DNA of 64,000 nt, from contig NW_023998422.1 of the NCBI RefSeq assembly GCF_014805625.2, positions 9,617,790 to 9,681,789 of the forward strand, in the 5' to 3' direction. Below, piece by piece: positions 25,411-35,840 of this stretch. Position 1 is the first letter of the stretch. Every line of letters begins with the position of its first letter. Origin of the DNA: Glossina fuscipes (Eukaryota; Arthropoda; Insecta; Diptera; Glossinidae). A program made the position numbers and the translations under genes. Below the pieces are notes generated by a model. That model made no database searches and was not told the origin of the DNA. It saw only the letters and a program-made list of their open reading frames with translations.

Positions 25411-27314
25411 TCCAAGGTAAACTTATCCATTTTCCTTACTTTTAAGCGCTACGACTATTTTTTAAAAATCATAAAAAATTGGATTAATTTTTTCCTTTAC
25501 ATTATGAGAATAAATTTCTTTATAAACATATGACGAATATTATCTCTAATGTTGCTTTGTTTACTTGTAAAACTTTGTGGTTAACGAAATATTTTTGTGG
25601 TTTTTATAAAAATTTCAAAAAAAAATTTGAAAAAATTCCCAAGAATTGAATCATAAAATTTTCTATTATTATTAATATACATATATATATATATATATAT
25701 ATTTAATAATAATAATTATGTAATCTATTAATTTTGATTAAGCTGCTTACCTCCCCCTACTCCCGTATAAGATATTTGATATGTATAACGTTTTCGTTTT
25801 ACATCAAGGCCAGCTATAATTGACTAAATACGAAAACAATGAAACCATTAACATTTTACAACTAACTCGCATAGAGTTTCAAATTTCGTTGTTTTTCTCG
25901 CCCTCTTCCAAAGTATGAAATCAAAAATTACAAAAAAAAAGAAAGAAATATGAAGATGTTAAGAGAGAAGCAAAGGCGGCAAGAACAACAATAACAGTTG
26001 CATAACAATTGCAAATAAACCGCAGTTAAGAGAGAGAACAAATCACACAAATCTCTGAGGAATTTCCATATAAAACGAATGACGTTAATGATAAGTGGAA
26101 ATTATGATAGAAACCCTACAACTTTTCTTAACCAACTAATTATTGGAAATTTTTTAAATTAATTTTTGCAAATGTAATACTCACTAGTGTCTAACAGCGA
26201 GACCCAACCAAAGGGTAAACATTTTAGACGAGTGTACAACTTAAGATGGAAGTTCTGTTGATACCTTTGATATCAATATCAAAGAAATCTGTAAACCTTT
26301 GCAGGCAAACTGGACTTAGTACCGTGCATATATAGTATGGCTTCTGAAAGATTTTACTATACTCCCTATTAACTTGTGTTGGAATGAAATATTAGTATAC
26401 GATGTACGCGGAGTCATAAGTCTACACACAATTTTTCAACCTCTTATAAGATGGAATAGGCTTCTGCACAACCTAAACAATGCATTTCAACACTTGTTTC
26501 ATCTTTTTGGAGGAAAAACGTAATATATGGCAAAAAATCACAGTTAGACAAGGTATACAACTGAGCAAAACTTCAAAAGAAAAATGGCCGAAATATACGA
26601 ATGGAAAGATTTCTCAGCAAGGCACGCCGTTCTGTCAGGTTGAGCAGAAACTTTCAAGAAAATCCTCGAAGCACTGGCCACTGCTTTAGCACACTCGCTC
26701 GATTATGCCTCTTCTACCTCTTAAGGCTTAAGCTTAAGCCAGGTATCAACGATGAAATTGAAAAATAGATCCTTTTGTTAATAACCTCAAGAAGATGAAG
26801 CAGCTCCAAAGAAAGAAAAAGAAGGTGCGAAGCTTGTCAGAGTTAAAAGAATGACCTAACCTTAGGCAATGCTTTAATAAATCAATTTCAGAATAAATTT
26901 AAAAATTAACATATTACTCAACCAGTTGCCCGTCTAACAGAAGTTGTTTGAAGGATGGTATTATTCAGAAATCGTAGGTGTGTTCCCAGGCAAATGGCAA
27001 AGCGGTGGTGGTATGTTCTATGTTTATATATAAAGCACGATATTAATTTAATTGATTATTAATAATAACAATTTTTAATGACAATTCAATTGTCCAAATA
27101 TAATTAAAATTGATGGATCAGTAAGACTTTACAGGCTATACAGTATAAGATATATGTAACATAACTTATGACACGATGTAAAGTATGTGTAATATACGAC
27201 ATACGCCTATATACATATATATCGTTCACATTATATATTACCCATATATATATATATATATATGTATATCACATGTATATGTGTCGCCCAACTGTTGATG
27301 AGCGGATTCTCACT
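25411..27314. other. Gene-free AT-rich stretch
   Basis: Only AT arrays (25680-25702, 27215-27265) and low-complexity sequence were seen. The ORF at 26480-26689 has no recognisable features. Confidence 0.55.
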
Positions 27315-27570
27315 CTATCTTGCACGGCCTAAAGGATAAAAGTCGTGCCAATCAAGTCGACAAGTCGGGGCTTGATCCATAACCAGACCAGGTAAACTAT
27401 AGTTTAGTTTCCGTACGAACCCAGCTGCAGTAAGCGCTCTATCCTTAGGGGCGTAAGATATAAAGGTCAGGTATACAACTCCCGCACCTCCCAGCCCCAG
27501 CAACATAAGGCTCTTTACGAGAAAGTTATAGTCGGCTTGGGTTGAGTCTTTTGATATTTATTCCAATTCA
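27315..27570 (-). other. Unassigned 80-codon ORF with membrane-like segment
   Basis: The minus-strand frame is open from about 27567 to the stop at 27315 (first Met at 27506). It starts KDSTQADYNFLVKS, then a glycine-rich hydrophobic stretch (LMLLGLGGAGVVYLTFI) long enough to cross a membrane, then a basic and aromatic tail ending LDWHDFYPLGRAR. The GC content is higher than the surroundings. Its 5' end overlaps the left arm of the inverted repeat at 27519-27706, so it may be part of a mobile element or a retrocopied exon. I do not recognise it, and no splice context is clear. Confidence 0.3.
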
Positions 27571-27706
27571 GTGGATAACGATTTCTTTCTCCCTGACGTT
27601 TATTCCGTTTATATCCATGTAGAGGAGGTCCGCTAAAGAAGAACAAAAATTGAATAAATGATATTGAAAGATTCAACCCAAGCGCGCTATAGCTTTCTTA
27701 AATTCC
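27519..27706. repeat. Imperfect inverted repeat, about 55-bp arms
   Basis: The left arm (about 27519-27570) and the reverse complement of the right arm (about 27649-27706) align through AGAAAG, TATAG, CTTGGGTTGA, TCTTT and TTATT..CAATT with few mismatches. About 80 bp separate the arms. It could be the terminal repeats of a small DNA element or the stem of a hairpin. Confidence 0.65.
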
Positions 27707-27784
27707 CTAAAAGAGTGAAAAGAAAAAGTTTAGACTAAAACGCTTTCTCAATCTACAGGCGGAGATATAAGCTTAAGCTTCTTC

Positions 27785-27960
27785 TAGGCCACAATTTTTG
27801 AGATTGTTTGATGAAATTTGGTGCATTGACGTGTTTTGGCTCAATCGTTCGATCACTTCCCAAGTAACTCCCGTATTTTGAAAAGTCATTATATGAATGA
27901 CTGTGAATGAAGGTAGTTAAGTGCGTGGAACACTACAATGTTTTTACTTGTTTTGTAAGA
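27785..27960 (+). repeat. Dispersed repeat family 2, copy 1
   Basis: It contains the family core gatgaaatttggtgcattga then cgtgttttggc (about 27809-27840), followed by a cattatatgaa block near 27888. The same order occurs at 41030-41240 and 42785-43020. Confidence 0.65.
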
Positions 27961-30345
27961 ATTTTTGCGATCGTAATCGATGATTTCAAGAGACTATTCA
28001 TCTCTTAATCATGATCGACATATAACTGCTTCGCAGTGCATACGTAAATTGCTACCCTATCCATAAGTATGCCTCTTGTAAGGCAAAAGAGTTGAAATTT
28101 TTCACTTCAGGTTAGACTTTGAAATACGATAGTTTATCGCCTAAAAGTATCATGAGATTCAATATAAGCCAAATGTAACCTTAATAATCTTTTTAAAATT
28201 TAATTCATATTTGCTTTACAAATTATTAATAGCGAGATTAGCGCACGGCTTGATATCCAACCAGCAGCAGCAACAGCAACAGCAGCAGAAAAGTGCATTC
28301 AAGCATTTAACTGACTTTAAACTAAACAAACCAATCAGTATATATATGTACGTGTATAACCGATGTTCTTCATAATGCTGTTGGGCGCAAAAAGGGGGAA
28401 CGAAAGTTAGACAATTGACAGCTTTACAATAGTATAACATGGCTTATGTTTAACATATATACATGTACACATGTTAACATTTAAAAAATAAAAAAAGAAA
28501 AAAAAGGAAGAGAAAAGCAAAAAAAAAGCGAATTTGATATAATTTCATCATAAGCACAATGAATTTAAAACCGGAATATGGGGGAAATATCTTAAACACA
28601 ATTGAAGAATTGCTTTCGCTTGTTAATGTTGTTATTATTATTGTTATTATTATTGTTGTTGTTGCTGTTGTTGCTGTTGTTAGTGCTGCGAATATTGTTT
28701 TATAAAAGATTGAGTTTGGATTTCCGTTCTGTAGATGCTCTTTTTGTTATTGTTAGGCTTTTGTGGGTTTTTTTCACAAAGCCAATTATCTTTCAATAAA
28801 ACGAATATATGTAACATAATAATAATAATAATAAGAGCAAGAAAAAAAAAACGAAAGAAAATGAATAAAAAGATAAAGCAAACGGAATACAGGGAAGAAA
28901 TTGCAATCAGTCAGTCATTCAGTCAGTCAGTGCGCTCATCTTCAAATCATACTCAAATTACATAAATTTTACTTTATATGCGGACACATGCACAAATACA
29001 AGCACGCATACACATATGCTTTCACAGTTTCCTTTGACGTTGCCTTATTTGTTATTGTTGTTTTCGTATATCTAACGATTTTCGATTTACTTAATCTCTC
29101 GGTAAAGGCAAAGTTACGTCAACACTATCCATAAAATTCGTGCATTACATTAACAAGTACATAAAGCATATGATTGCAGCTTTAAATATTCATTCAAATC
29201 ATAATCATATACGCACACGCATACCCATGCACACAAATATGCAAGGATTGTTAAAACCGTGGAGGGTTGTTTCTCTGCGACTAAACGTAACCTATCTTCC
29301 TGACTTGTATTCATTTTATTACATTAAGTTAGGTTTGCATGTTTCTGCCTGCGCATGTATTCGTGCGTATCTATGTAATTCAAATCGTGCCTGCGGGTCA
29401 GCATCGCATACATTTTCCTATAAATATACATATATATATGTTGTGCACGTGTATATGTTTGTGTGTTTCTTTTCTGTTTTTTTTTACAAATTCATAACTC
29501 AATTTATTTATGAACCCAAAAATTATCCAGTTTTCCTAACTCTATAGTTGATCATCCAAAAATTGAATCAAGTCTTAACCTTTGTTATCAGTTTTTTTTG
29601 GTTATGTTTGCACGTTTACATGTCGCAAGAAAGAAAAAGTGGAATAACAATTTGCTAAAATTTCTCTCCCATATGTGAACATATGCATATATGTATGTGC
29701 AAATACTATACGTTTTTTGTTGGTTATGAATATTCATCATTTCATCTGGCAAAGCAATTTTCCATAATAGTCAGTCGATTTAAATAAAAAATAATTTTTT
29801 TGGTCCGTTTTCTCTTTTCTTTTCTCATTTTACGAGTAATTTAATACAACTTTGAAGTATCGAGCAAAACCAACTCCAGAGCATATGAATATTTTTATTC
29901 TTTTTCCTTTAAGTGAGAAATTTTTTTCTTAATTTTTGCTAACGAATTGACAAAAAAAAGAATATTTATCTTAAAATCCAATATACTTTTACCAGCAAAA
30001 TGAAACTTTTATAGGTAACATAACCTCCAAATCGAAGAATGATTCCAATGTTTGTTTTCCAATTGTTGCGAATCTACAAAGTATTGCGTACTATGGGATT
30101 GGGAACTTCTTACACTTTTTTAAGCTGAGCTTCGTAAAGTTAAACGAACATCATGCAAACCCATGCTGCCTGGATCAGATTGCAGGTCACATGACCATGT
30201 TCCTGCATTGAAAGAAGAGAGAGAACAGTTTACCATAATCAGCACACGCTAGTATATAGCGAGACTTAATCACCACTGGAAGACCATTCCTCACTACCGT
30301 AATTTACAAATACTTTACATTTTCGCAAATATGAAGAGATTCTAT
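27961..30345. other. Gene-free stretch with simple repeats
   Basis: It holds a CAG-rich patch (28262-28290), a TTG/TTA array (28625-28690), AAT units (28820-28833) and repeated CAGT units (28908-28930). The 135-codon ORF at 29140-29547 looks random. Confidence 0.55.
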
Positions 30346-30357
30346 TGATCTCACTAC
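30346..30357 (+). repeat. Left target-site duplication of retroposon
   Basis: The sequence TGATCTCACTAC is repeated exactly at 31445-31456; the following G is also shared, giving 13 bp. The copies lie 1.1 kb apart with unrelated flanks. Confidence 0.75.
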
Positions 30358-30459
30358 GGGGAGATTAACTATGCTTTGATGGGTAGCATAGATGTGCCGA
30401 AACTCTCACCTCCCAGTGGTGATCCCCGGGCAACAGCTTCGGCCGGCTAAGAAGAGTTT
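30358..30459 (+). ncRNA. HDV-like self-cleaving ribozyme
   Basis: The sequence folds into the double pseudoknot of the hepatitis-delta-type ribozyme class. P1: GGGGA (30358-30362) with UCCCC (30423-30427). J1/2 carries a hairpin, CUAUGCU (30369-30375) with AGCAUAG (30385-30391). P2: AAACUCU (30400-30406) with AGAGUUU (30453-30459). P3: CACC (30407-30410) with GGUG (30418-30421), closing a 7-nt L3, UCCCAGU. GGG at 30428-30430 can supply P1.1. P4 (30434-30445) is capped by a cUUCGg tetraloop. J4/2 reads GCUAAGA, placing the expected catalytic C at 30447. Cleavage would be 5' of G30358, exactly at the target-site junction. Caveat: P1 has only five Watson-Crick pairs and P4 has one A-C mismatch. 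Activity is inferred. Confidence 0.82.
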
Positions 30460-31056
30460 AAGGTTTTGGGCTGCTAACTCTGCGACGAGTTTCGGAGAGA
30501 TCGTGGAGGGGTTGGCTGGAAGATGAGCTCTTCACTCTATAGCTGGTTACTACCGAGGAAATATATGAATGAATGGTTTTTAAGTACGTCGAAGGTAGTA
30601 ACCTAGCGAGTGCATGGTAGATTACTCTGCCATGTCAGTGCAATACCCGAGACCTATATATCTTGAAGAAAAGTAGTTCACTGGTGTTGGTAACCAGGAG
30701 AGCATGGAGAATCCGAAGCAAGTGCGGTTGTTTTTAACATCCGCCCAAAGTATGCCTAAGGTTTTGTAAAATAAACTGGGAGCCACGGGGGTCAGGAGGC
30801 TCGCCTCACAAAGCCACGTATGCCTGCGGGTGTATGATGGACTTTGTCCTTAAGTCGTAATGAATAAATTAATTATACTATTAATGCAAAAAGGAATTGA
30901 CGGACGGCGTTCCCTTTGGCCGATTAATAGAAGATATCTGGCAAATTAATTTAATACATGCAAAAATGAAAAAAGGGATATGACGGAAAGGTTTTTCCCC
31001 TTTTACCTATTTTTACTTTTGAACACATGTCACAGATGCCTGCGTGTAATGGTGCT

Positions 31057-31150
31057 AATTGATCAACGGCGCCGTGGAAGCGTTATGGCGGAAGCGAGCG
31101 CAAATTTTTTTTTTTTTTTTTCCTTTTTGAACGCATATCGTTGATCAATT
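31057..31150. repeat. Perfect 12-bp inverted repeat within retroposon
   Basis: AATTGATCAACG (31057-31068) and CGTTGATCAATT (31139-31150) are exact reverse complements 70 bp apart. The loop contains a 16-T run. They could form an RNA stem or mark a small nested insertion. Confidence 0.75.
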
Positions 31151-31208
31151 TGTGAGTCCTGACTGCTTGGGTGCGGCCCTTCGGGGAGTACTCGTGGTGG
31201 TTGCGGTT

Positions 31209-31431
31209 GGCGAGTTCCTAGCTAAAATGGAACAATTGAGTGCAGCTAGGCCTCGCCATTGACCAGAGTGGGGTTTATTGTTCCATACACAATAAACCGT
31301 TCTGGACTCTGGTGCTGTTTAGGCCCCTACTCTGTGGGGATTGTCTAACTCGCCAGGGGGCGTAGTACGCTTAAAAGTGGCTTGGGCCACCGTGGGTTTA
31401 AGCCTTTCAGGCAGGAACCCACGTTAAACCC
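31209..31431 (+). other. Structured RNA domain at retroposon 3' end
   Basis: Nested complementary segments were seen. Outer stem: GGCGAGTT (31209-31216) with AACTCGCC (31347-31354). Inside it is a long hairpin: ACCAGAGT (31262-31269) with ACTCTGGT (31306-31313), and GGTTTATTGT (31272-31281) with ACAATAAACC (31289-31298), leaving a 7-nt loop. Further 3', CGTGGGT (31391-31397) pairs with ACCCACG (31417-31423). The 3' UTR structures of non-LTR elements are known to be recognised by the reverse transcriptase; that role here is inference. Confidence 0.6.
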
Positions 31432-31444
31432 TTGCCACAAATTC

Positions 31445-31457
31445 TGATCTCACTACG
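31445..31457 (+). repeat. Right target-site duplication of retroposon
   Basis: An exact copy of the left 13-mer (12 bp plus a shared G), directly after the element's last bases. Confidence 0.75.
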
Positions 31458-33673
31458 TATACCGCGCGCATTTCCAAAAACGAAAGCAAAATCCTTGCCA
31501 GCAGATAGCTGTTTTCGCTTTGTGTCAAACCGGTCCTGCCTTATGAATCAATCGCTTTGACTATTCGATTATGTCATGTGTAAAGCGATAGACCTACAAT
31601 TTATTTTATTCACGGTTACAAAGTGGAACGAAAGACTCTTTTTTAGAGCTGTGAAGGATAGCTCATCACTCTGGTGCACAACTTTCTCATGCCGTAATCT
31701 TTAACTAAAGTGCGATAGAGAAAATATTTCGATATATCTACTATTGCCGATATGCCGGGGGCTGGTGAATTTTCTTCACATTTTCAGGATTGATTAGAAA
31801 ATTTAAATTTTATTGGGATAAGCGGAAAACCAGACGGCCCATGTACAAAATTTCCCTTTGCTCTGATACTTGTTGATCAAATGAAAATATTGCGCCAGAT
31901 TACGATGCAAAGTCGCTTTCATGGTGAAAAGTTCAACGAGATTGTTTCCAACCGAGGATTCTCAAGCAGATACCACACCAAGTTTCCACCATAAGACCTG
32001 ATTTCGATGATAGAAATTCCTCTTGATGGGTATGACTTCAACTATCACTGCACGTTTATCGCTAAGATCGGAGGAGAATGGAGCACGAATTGGGCGAAGT
32101 AACCTGAGCACTTTTTTTATTGCAAAGTAAGGCTTAAAAAAGGAAAAAAGAAAAGTGTTTTCCACCCTCTTCTTCTTCTACCTCTAATTTATTGATCTCT
32201 TTTTCATATAAAGACAAAGTTGTTTTCAAAGTAACAACTGACATCTGTAGGACTTTCGAAGCCACTTGATGTTCGAATTGGACTTAATCGATATATTGGG
32301 CTTCTCGATCTATTTTCCTATACCGATATACTCCTATAGCTTTTATTTGATTTTTACAAGTCGAAGGCAAAAATAGTCCCCTAGTCCTAAACATTTTCCA
32401 CTACTGCGACGACCATGGTAGGTCTATGAGGTTCTGATAAGATGCTAAAATCGACTGAGTTCATTAAAACATTTCGAAAGGTCGACTTGGCATCCATATT
32501 GGTTTGACGAAGCCTGCATTAAGAGAAACGGCCCGAAGTAAATATCAGAATTTCAGGTACTTTTCACGAGACATTCCAATCGCGGGGTTTTATCTTAATT
32601 TCCTGCAATACGCTTTAAGGACAATTTTGATAATAGATTTGACGTACAAATCGTTGGGTGGCCCACGTTTTGTAATCCTATGGATCAACTTACAACCTGC
32701 CCTGTATCTAAGGGAATTGCTTGATAAAAAGGATTTTACGTTTTTGAGGAAAAGGGTAACCTGCAGATCTGTCATACCTTAGGTTGTTGGAAAAATTCCA
32801 ACCGCAAAGGTTATTTAAGCATAGTTAACTAAGTAAGGATGAGAAAGAAGAAGGAGAAATGCGTCTTCTTGCGATCATGTCAAGAGATTCGTAATTGATA
32901 TTAGGCCTAAGCCTATGTATGCATGCGGGGTAAGTAAATTCTCTTAAAGTATATTCGGACACCGATGTTGTGATTGCTTTAATTTTTATTTTTTTTATTT
33001 TATTTTTTTGTTGAAAATACTTTAAACAAATAAATAAAAAAGCAAAGTTAGATCGCTTCGTAATTCCAAGCCTCATTTATTGCCGCTTTTCAAATGCCGA
33101 ACCGAAACCAAAATTAATTGTTTTGTGTATAAAAAAATTAACTTTAAAGCATCATGTCAACACAAAAAAAAAAAAAAAAAACAAAACATAAATAAATAAA
33201 TAAATAAATACGTAAGAAGACTAGAAACCAAGAGTTCATAGCCAGCGATAATAGAAATCTTTCCTTTTTTTTGCGCTCTTTCATTAAAATGAATGTCAAC
33301 AAAAAAAAAAAATATATACTCTATGCAGCTGGAAAAATATACATATTACGCATTTACGGGGAAACGAGCACATATATACATACATACATACATACGATAC
33401 GATACGCAGGGACAGATCAAGGGGACAATGTGAAATATAACAAAATTGAGAAAATGGTAACAACACAATATAATCGAAAATACGATTAAGGAAACAACAA
33501 CAAACAAACAAACTGAAAAATAAAAATGACAAAGTGCCGAGAATAATGAAAAGCATTAACACGAAACATAGAGTAAAGGATCTGAATATTGTACATAGAT
33601 ATTTATTTATATATACGTATGTATAAATGATTGGGTGTTTGAGTGTTATGTACATATGTCTGTAAATAGGTTT

Positions 33674-33706
<33 letters not shown>

Positions 33707-35399
33707 AAGGAAAACGGAAGTTGGTTCTGATTTTATCGTTCTATCTATAAATCCATCTTGCTATTGTCATGCTGTGCTTGTATATAAAAGAAATTGCAGC
33801 AGCATAGCAGAATCAGTTCTTATCTGAGCCAAGAAATTTGATTTAATTTTTCTCTTGAATATCAATTTTTTTCTTGTTTTAATTTACAACGTGACACGAG
33901 CAAATAAGAAAATTAATATGTTCCTTTAATACGACTCATGAACACCCGAATCCACTTTGAGCGAATAAAGAATATTCGGTAGACGATCTAATGGTTCGAA
34001 TTCTGCTTCGTGCGATATTTCGTTAAAACCGTAATTCTTATATTTTTTTAGTTTATTGGACCGGCATGGCCTGCCTCTATACGATATTGAGGTTTGCTTC
34101 GATTTTAAAATAAGCATTAGTTAGCTATTAAAAAATTGAATGAAGCGCCAGCTCCCATTGGCCTTCAAATCGACATCCTTTGCTGTTATATTGTCATTAT
34201 TATTATAATTTATTTAGACCAAAGAAATAAATTCTGGAGCTAAGGGAAAGATGAGCACTATCTCAAGTAACATTATCGGCCCGTCACTATTATCTAATTT
34301 ATTTATAATTGAATTCCATCTAGAGAACCTCAACTCATGGGCAATGATTTTGCTTTGAAAATCTGTCGTCTCCCTTTAAAGAACTTGAAGCAAATATTCT
34401 TTGCTCCTAGTCACCATTGATCGCTCTATGTAACTTTTGTAAAAAAGCGAATTACCTTCATTGAGAAAGCCATTGGGCTAGATTGAGTCTGCGATGAAAA
34501 TCGTTGCCTTTCACGGAGAGGCTTAAACCACACAAACTAAAGTCAGGTTGTACTTAAAAATCGCTCGTCATTTCACGTAGAAGCTGTGTTATTAGCTTCA
34601 CTACGCAAGGAAATTTTGTTCCTTGAGTAAGCTCTTGAGAAGGGCACCTTTTCAGGTGGAATAATGAAAGTTTTTTGCCTTGTTTTATAAGATTTGAAGC
34701 CTAGGGACCGTAAGTTTCGCGCAGGCTTTGTCGTCAGTCACCTTCTCTTCTCAAGGCAGTCAGGCAGATGCAAGTTTTTCATGAATCCGTACCAAAAACT
34801 AGCAAAAACAACACTTAATCTCCTAAAACACTGGTAATGGGACACACATATGTCCCATTACTAAAACTCTGTTGTTTTCTCCAAATAGTTAGCTTGGAAA
34901 CCGTATGAGCAGCAGGCACAGCACTGTACTGTATTGAATTATTACAAAAACCTTTTATCTTTTTGACTTGTCAAGGCAATACTTCGAATGACGGCTATGC
35001 GAGTAATTTTCATATCATATTTGATTGTAATAAGAAATTCGAATGATTTGCAAATGTCTTGAAGGAATGCCTATGATGACATGACAACCTTTGGCAGAAA
35101 TTAGAACAAATGTCGCAACATAATCTCAAAACATCCAAAAAAAAAAAAAAAAATGAAGAAAGGACCGAATACAACCTTTATGCTCTTCGACTAATTTTAG
35201 GTAATGCTATTGACAAGTCGAAAACATCCCAAGTATGAGCATCCAAAAGGCTCCTAAAAGACGAAGACAAGATTTTACAAGCAAACTGTTTTGACAAAAA
35301 ATATACGATGATCTCTGACTGTCCAGGTCCATAAGATTTCTGATTAGTACGCGTCTCCCAACGATGCTTGTTAATATTTCGTGACATTTCTGTCATTAG
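31458..35399. other. Gene-free stretch with microsatellites
   Basis: No exon was recognised. It holds an AAAT array (33188-33210), an ATAC array (33375-33398), a 30-bp A run (33676-33705) and a weak SINE-like tail listed separately. ORFs on both strands at 32504-32782 overlap each other and cannot both be real; neither was placed. Confidence 0.55.
34195..34300 (-). mobile_element. Possible SINE 3' end fragment
   Basis: The block ttatttagaccaaagaaata with its following aaattctggagctaag resembles the terminal part of the minus-strand SINE at 128-300 (ttatttagccagagaaataa and onwards), including the A/T-rich tail. Homology fades after about 60 bp, so this is a fragment at best. Confidence 0.4.
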
Positions 35400-35840
35400 T
35401 TAATAAGTTCCGTGTGTTTTGGTGACGTCACTTTTTTAGTCGCTTTGGGCGGCTTCCGTCGGCTCTGAAGTGTAGTGATAAACTCATGTTTCATCCATTA
35501 TTGCACATTGCGTGATTCGCTTTTCATTTCGCCTGAACCGCGCCGCTGGTAATCTAACGTCCTTTGTGTCATCGAGAATTTGCTGTCAAAATGGACCAAA
35601 AGTGCGGCGTACACTTTGAAGAGAGCTTTCTCACGGACAAATACTCATGCAAAATAGTAAATACGCCCCGTTCTAATGTCTTTAATGTATCAGTTCCAAC
35701 TGGAGCAATTCTGGAGCAATTGGGCAAGTTTGGGCGTTCAGCACCATCGGTCTCTATAGCGCTGTTTTTCAAAATTCACAAACCACCCATAACGGTATTT
35801 TTTCGACAAGACAAGAGCCGTCATAGCATCTAAGAAGTTA
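35400..35840 (-). pseudogene. Mariner transposase remnant
   Basis: In shifting minus-strand frames the pieces follow mariner transposase order. WFVNFEKQR (about 35790) matches the helix-turn-helix end. AERPNLPN is the linker. ILHEYLSVRKLSSK (about 35640) matches the ILHEHLxMRKLxxK block. IMDET followed by VYHYTSEP (35500-35460) matches the first catalytic Asp block, MDETWxHHYTPE. The Trp codon after MDET is now TGA. Frameshifts, stops and an internal deletion before the ILHEY block make it inactive. The C-terminal half was not found. Confidence 0.75.

Larger units (their letters stand above)
30358..31444 (+). mobile_element. Ribozyme-bearing non-autonomous retroposon
   Basis: A 1087-bp segment, visibly more GC-rich than its flanks, lies between the 12-13 bp direct repeats at 30346 and 31445. 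It has no terminal inverted repeats, which argues against a DNA transposon, and no ORF of 60 codons or more. Its 5' end is an HDV-like ribozyme (30358-30459). The 3' half holds strong hairpins (31209-31431) and the element ends CCACAAATTC without a poly(A) tail, as some non-LTR clades do. Variable-length target duplications and a 5' ribozyme both suit a non-LTR retrotransposon. The missing ORFs make it a SINE-like or internally deleted derivative. The parent clade is unknown, and an older nested insertion is possible in the AT-rich middle (about 30850-31010). Confidence 0.7.

Noticed and set aside
29140..29547. 135-codon plus-strand ORF
   Set aside because: Composition is Tyr/Ile/His-rich noise with repeated ATAT and CACA segments, no domain, no splice context.
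32504..32782. 92-codon ORF with an antisense 61-codon ORF
   Set aside because: Somewhat protein-like on plus, but no family, no splice sites and mutual overlap. Not enough to call a gene.
33955..34010. GGTTCGAATTC near 33993 as a pol III B box
   Set aside because: The surrounding sequence shows no A box, tRNA fold or similarity to the SINE body.
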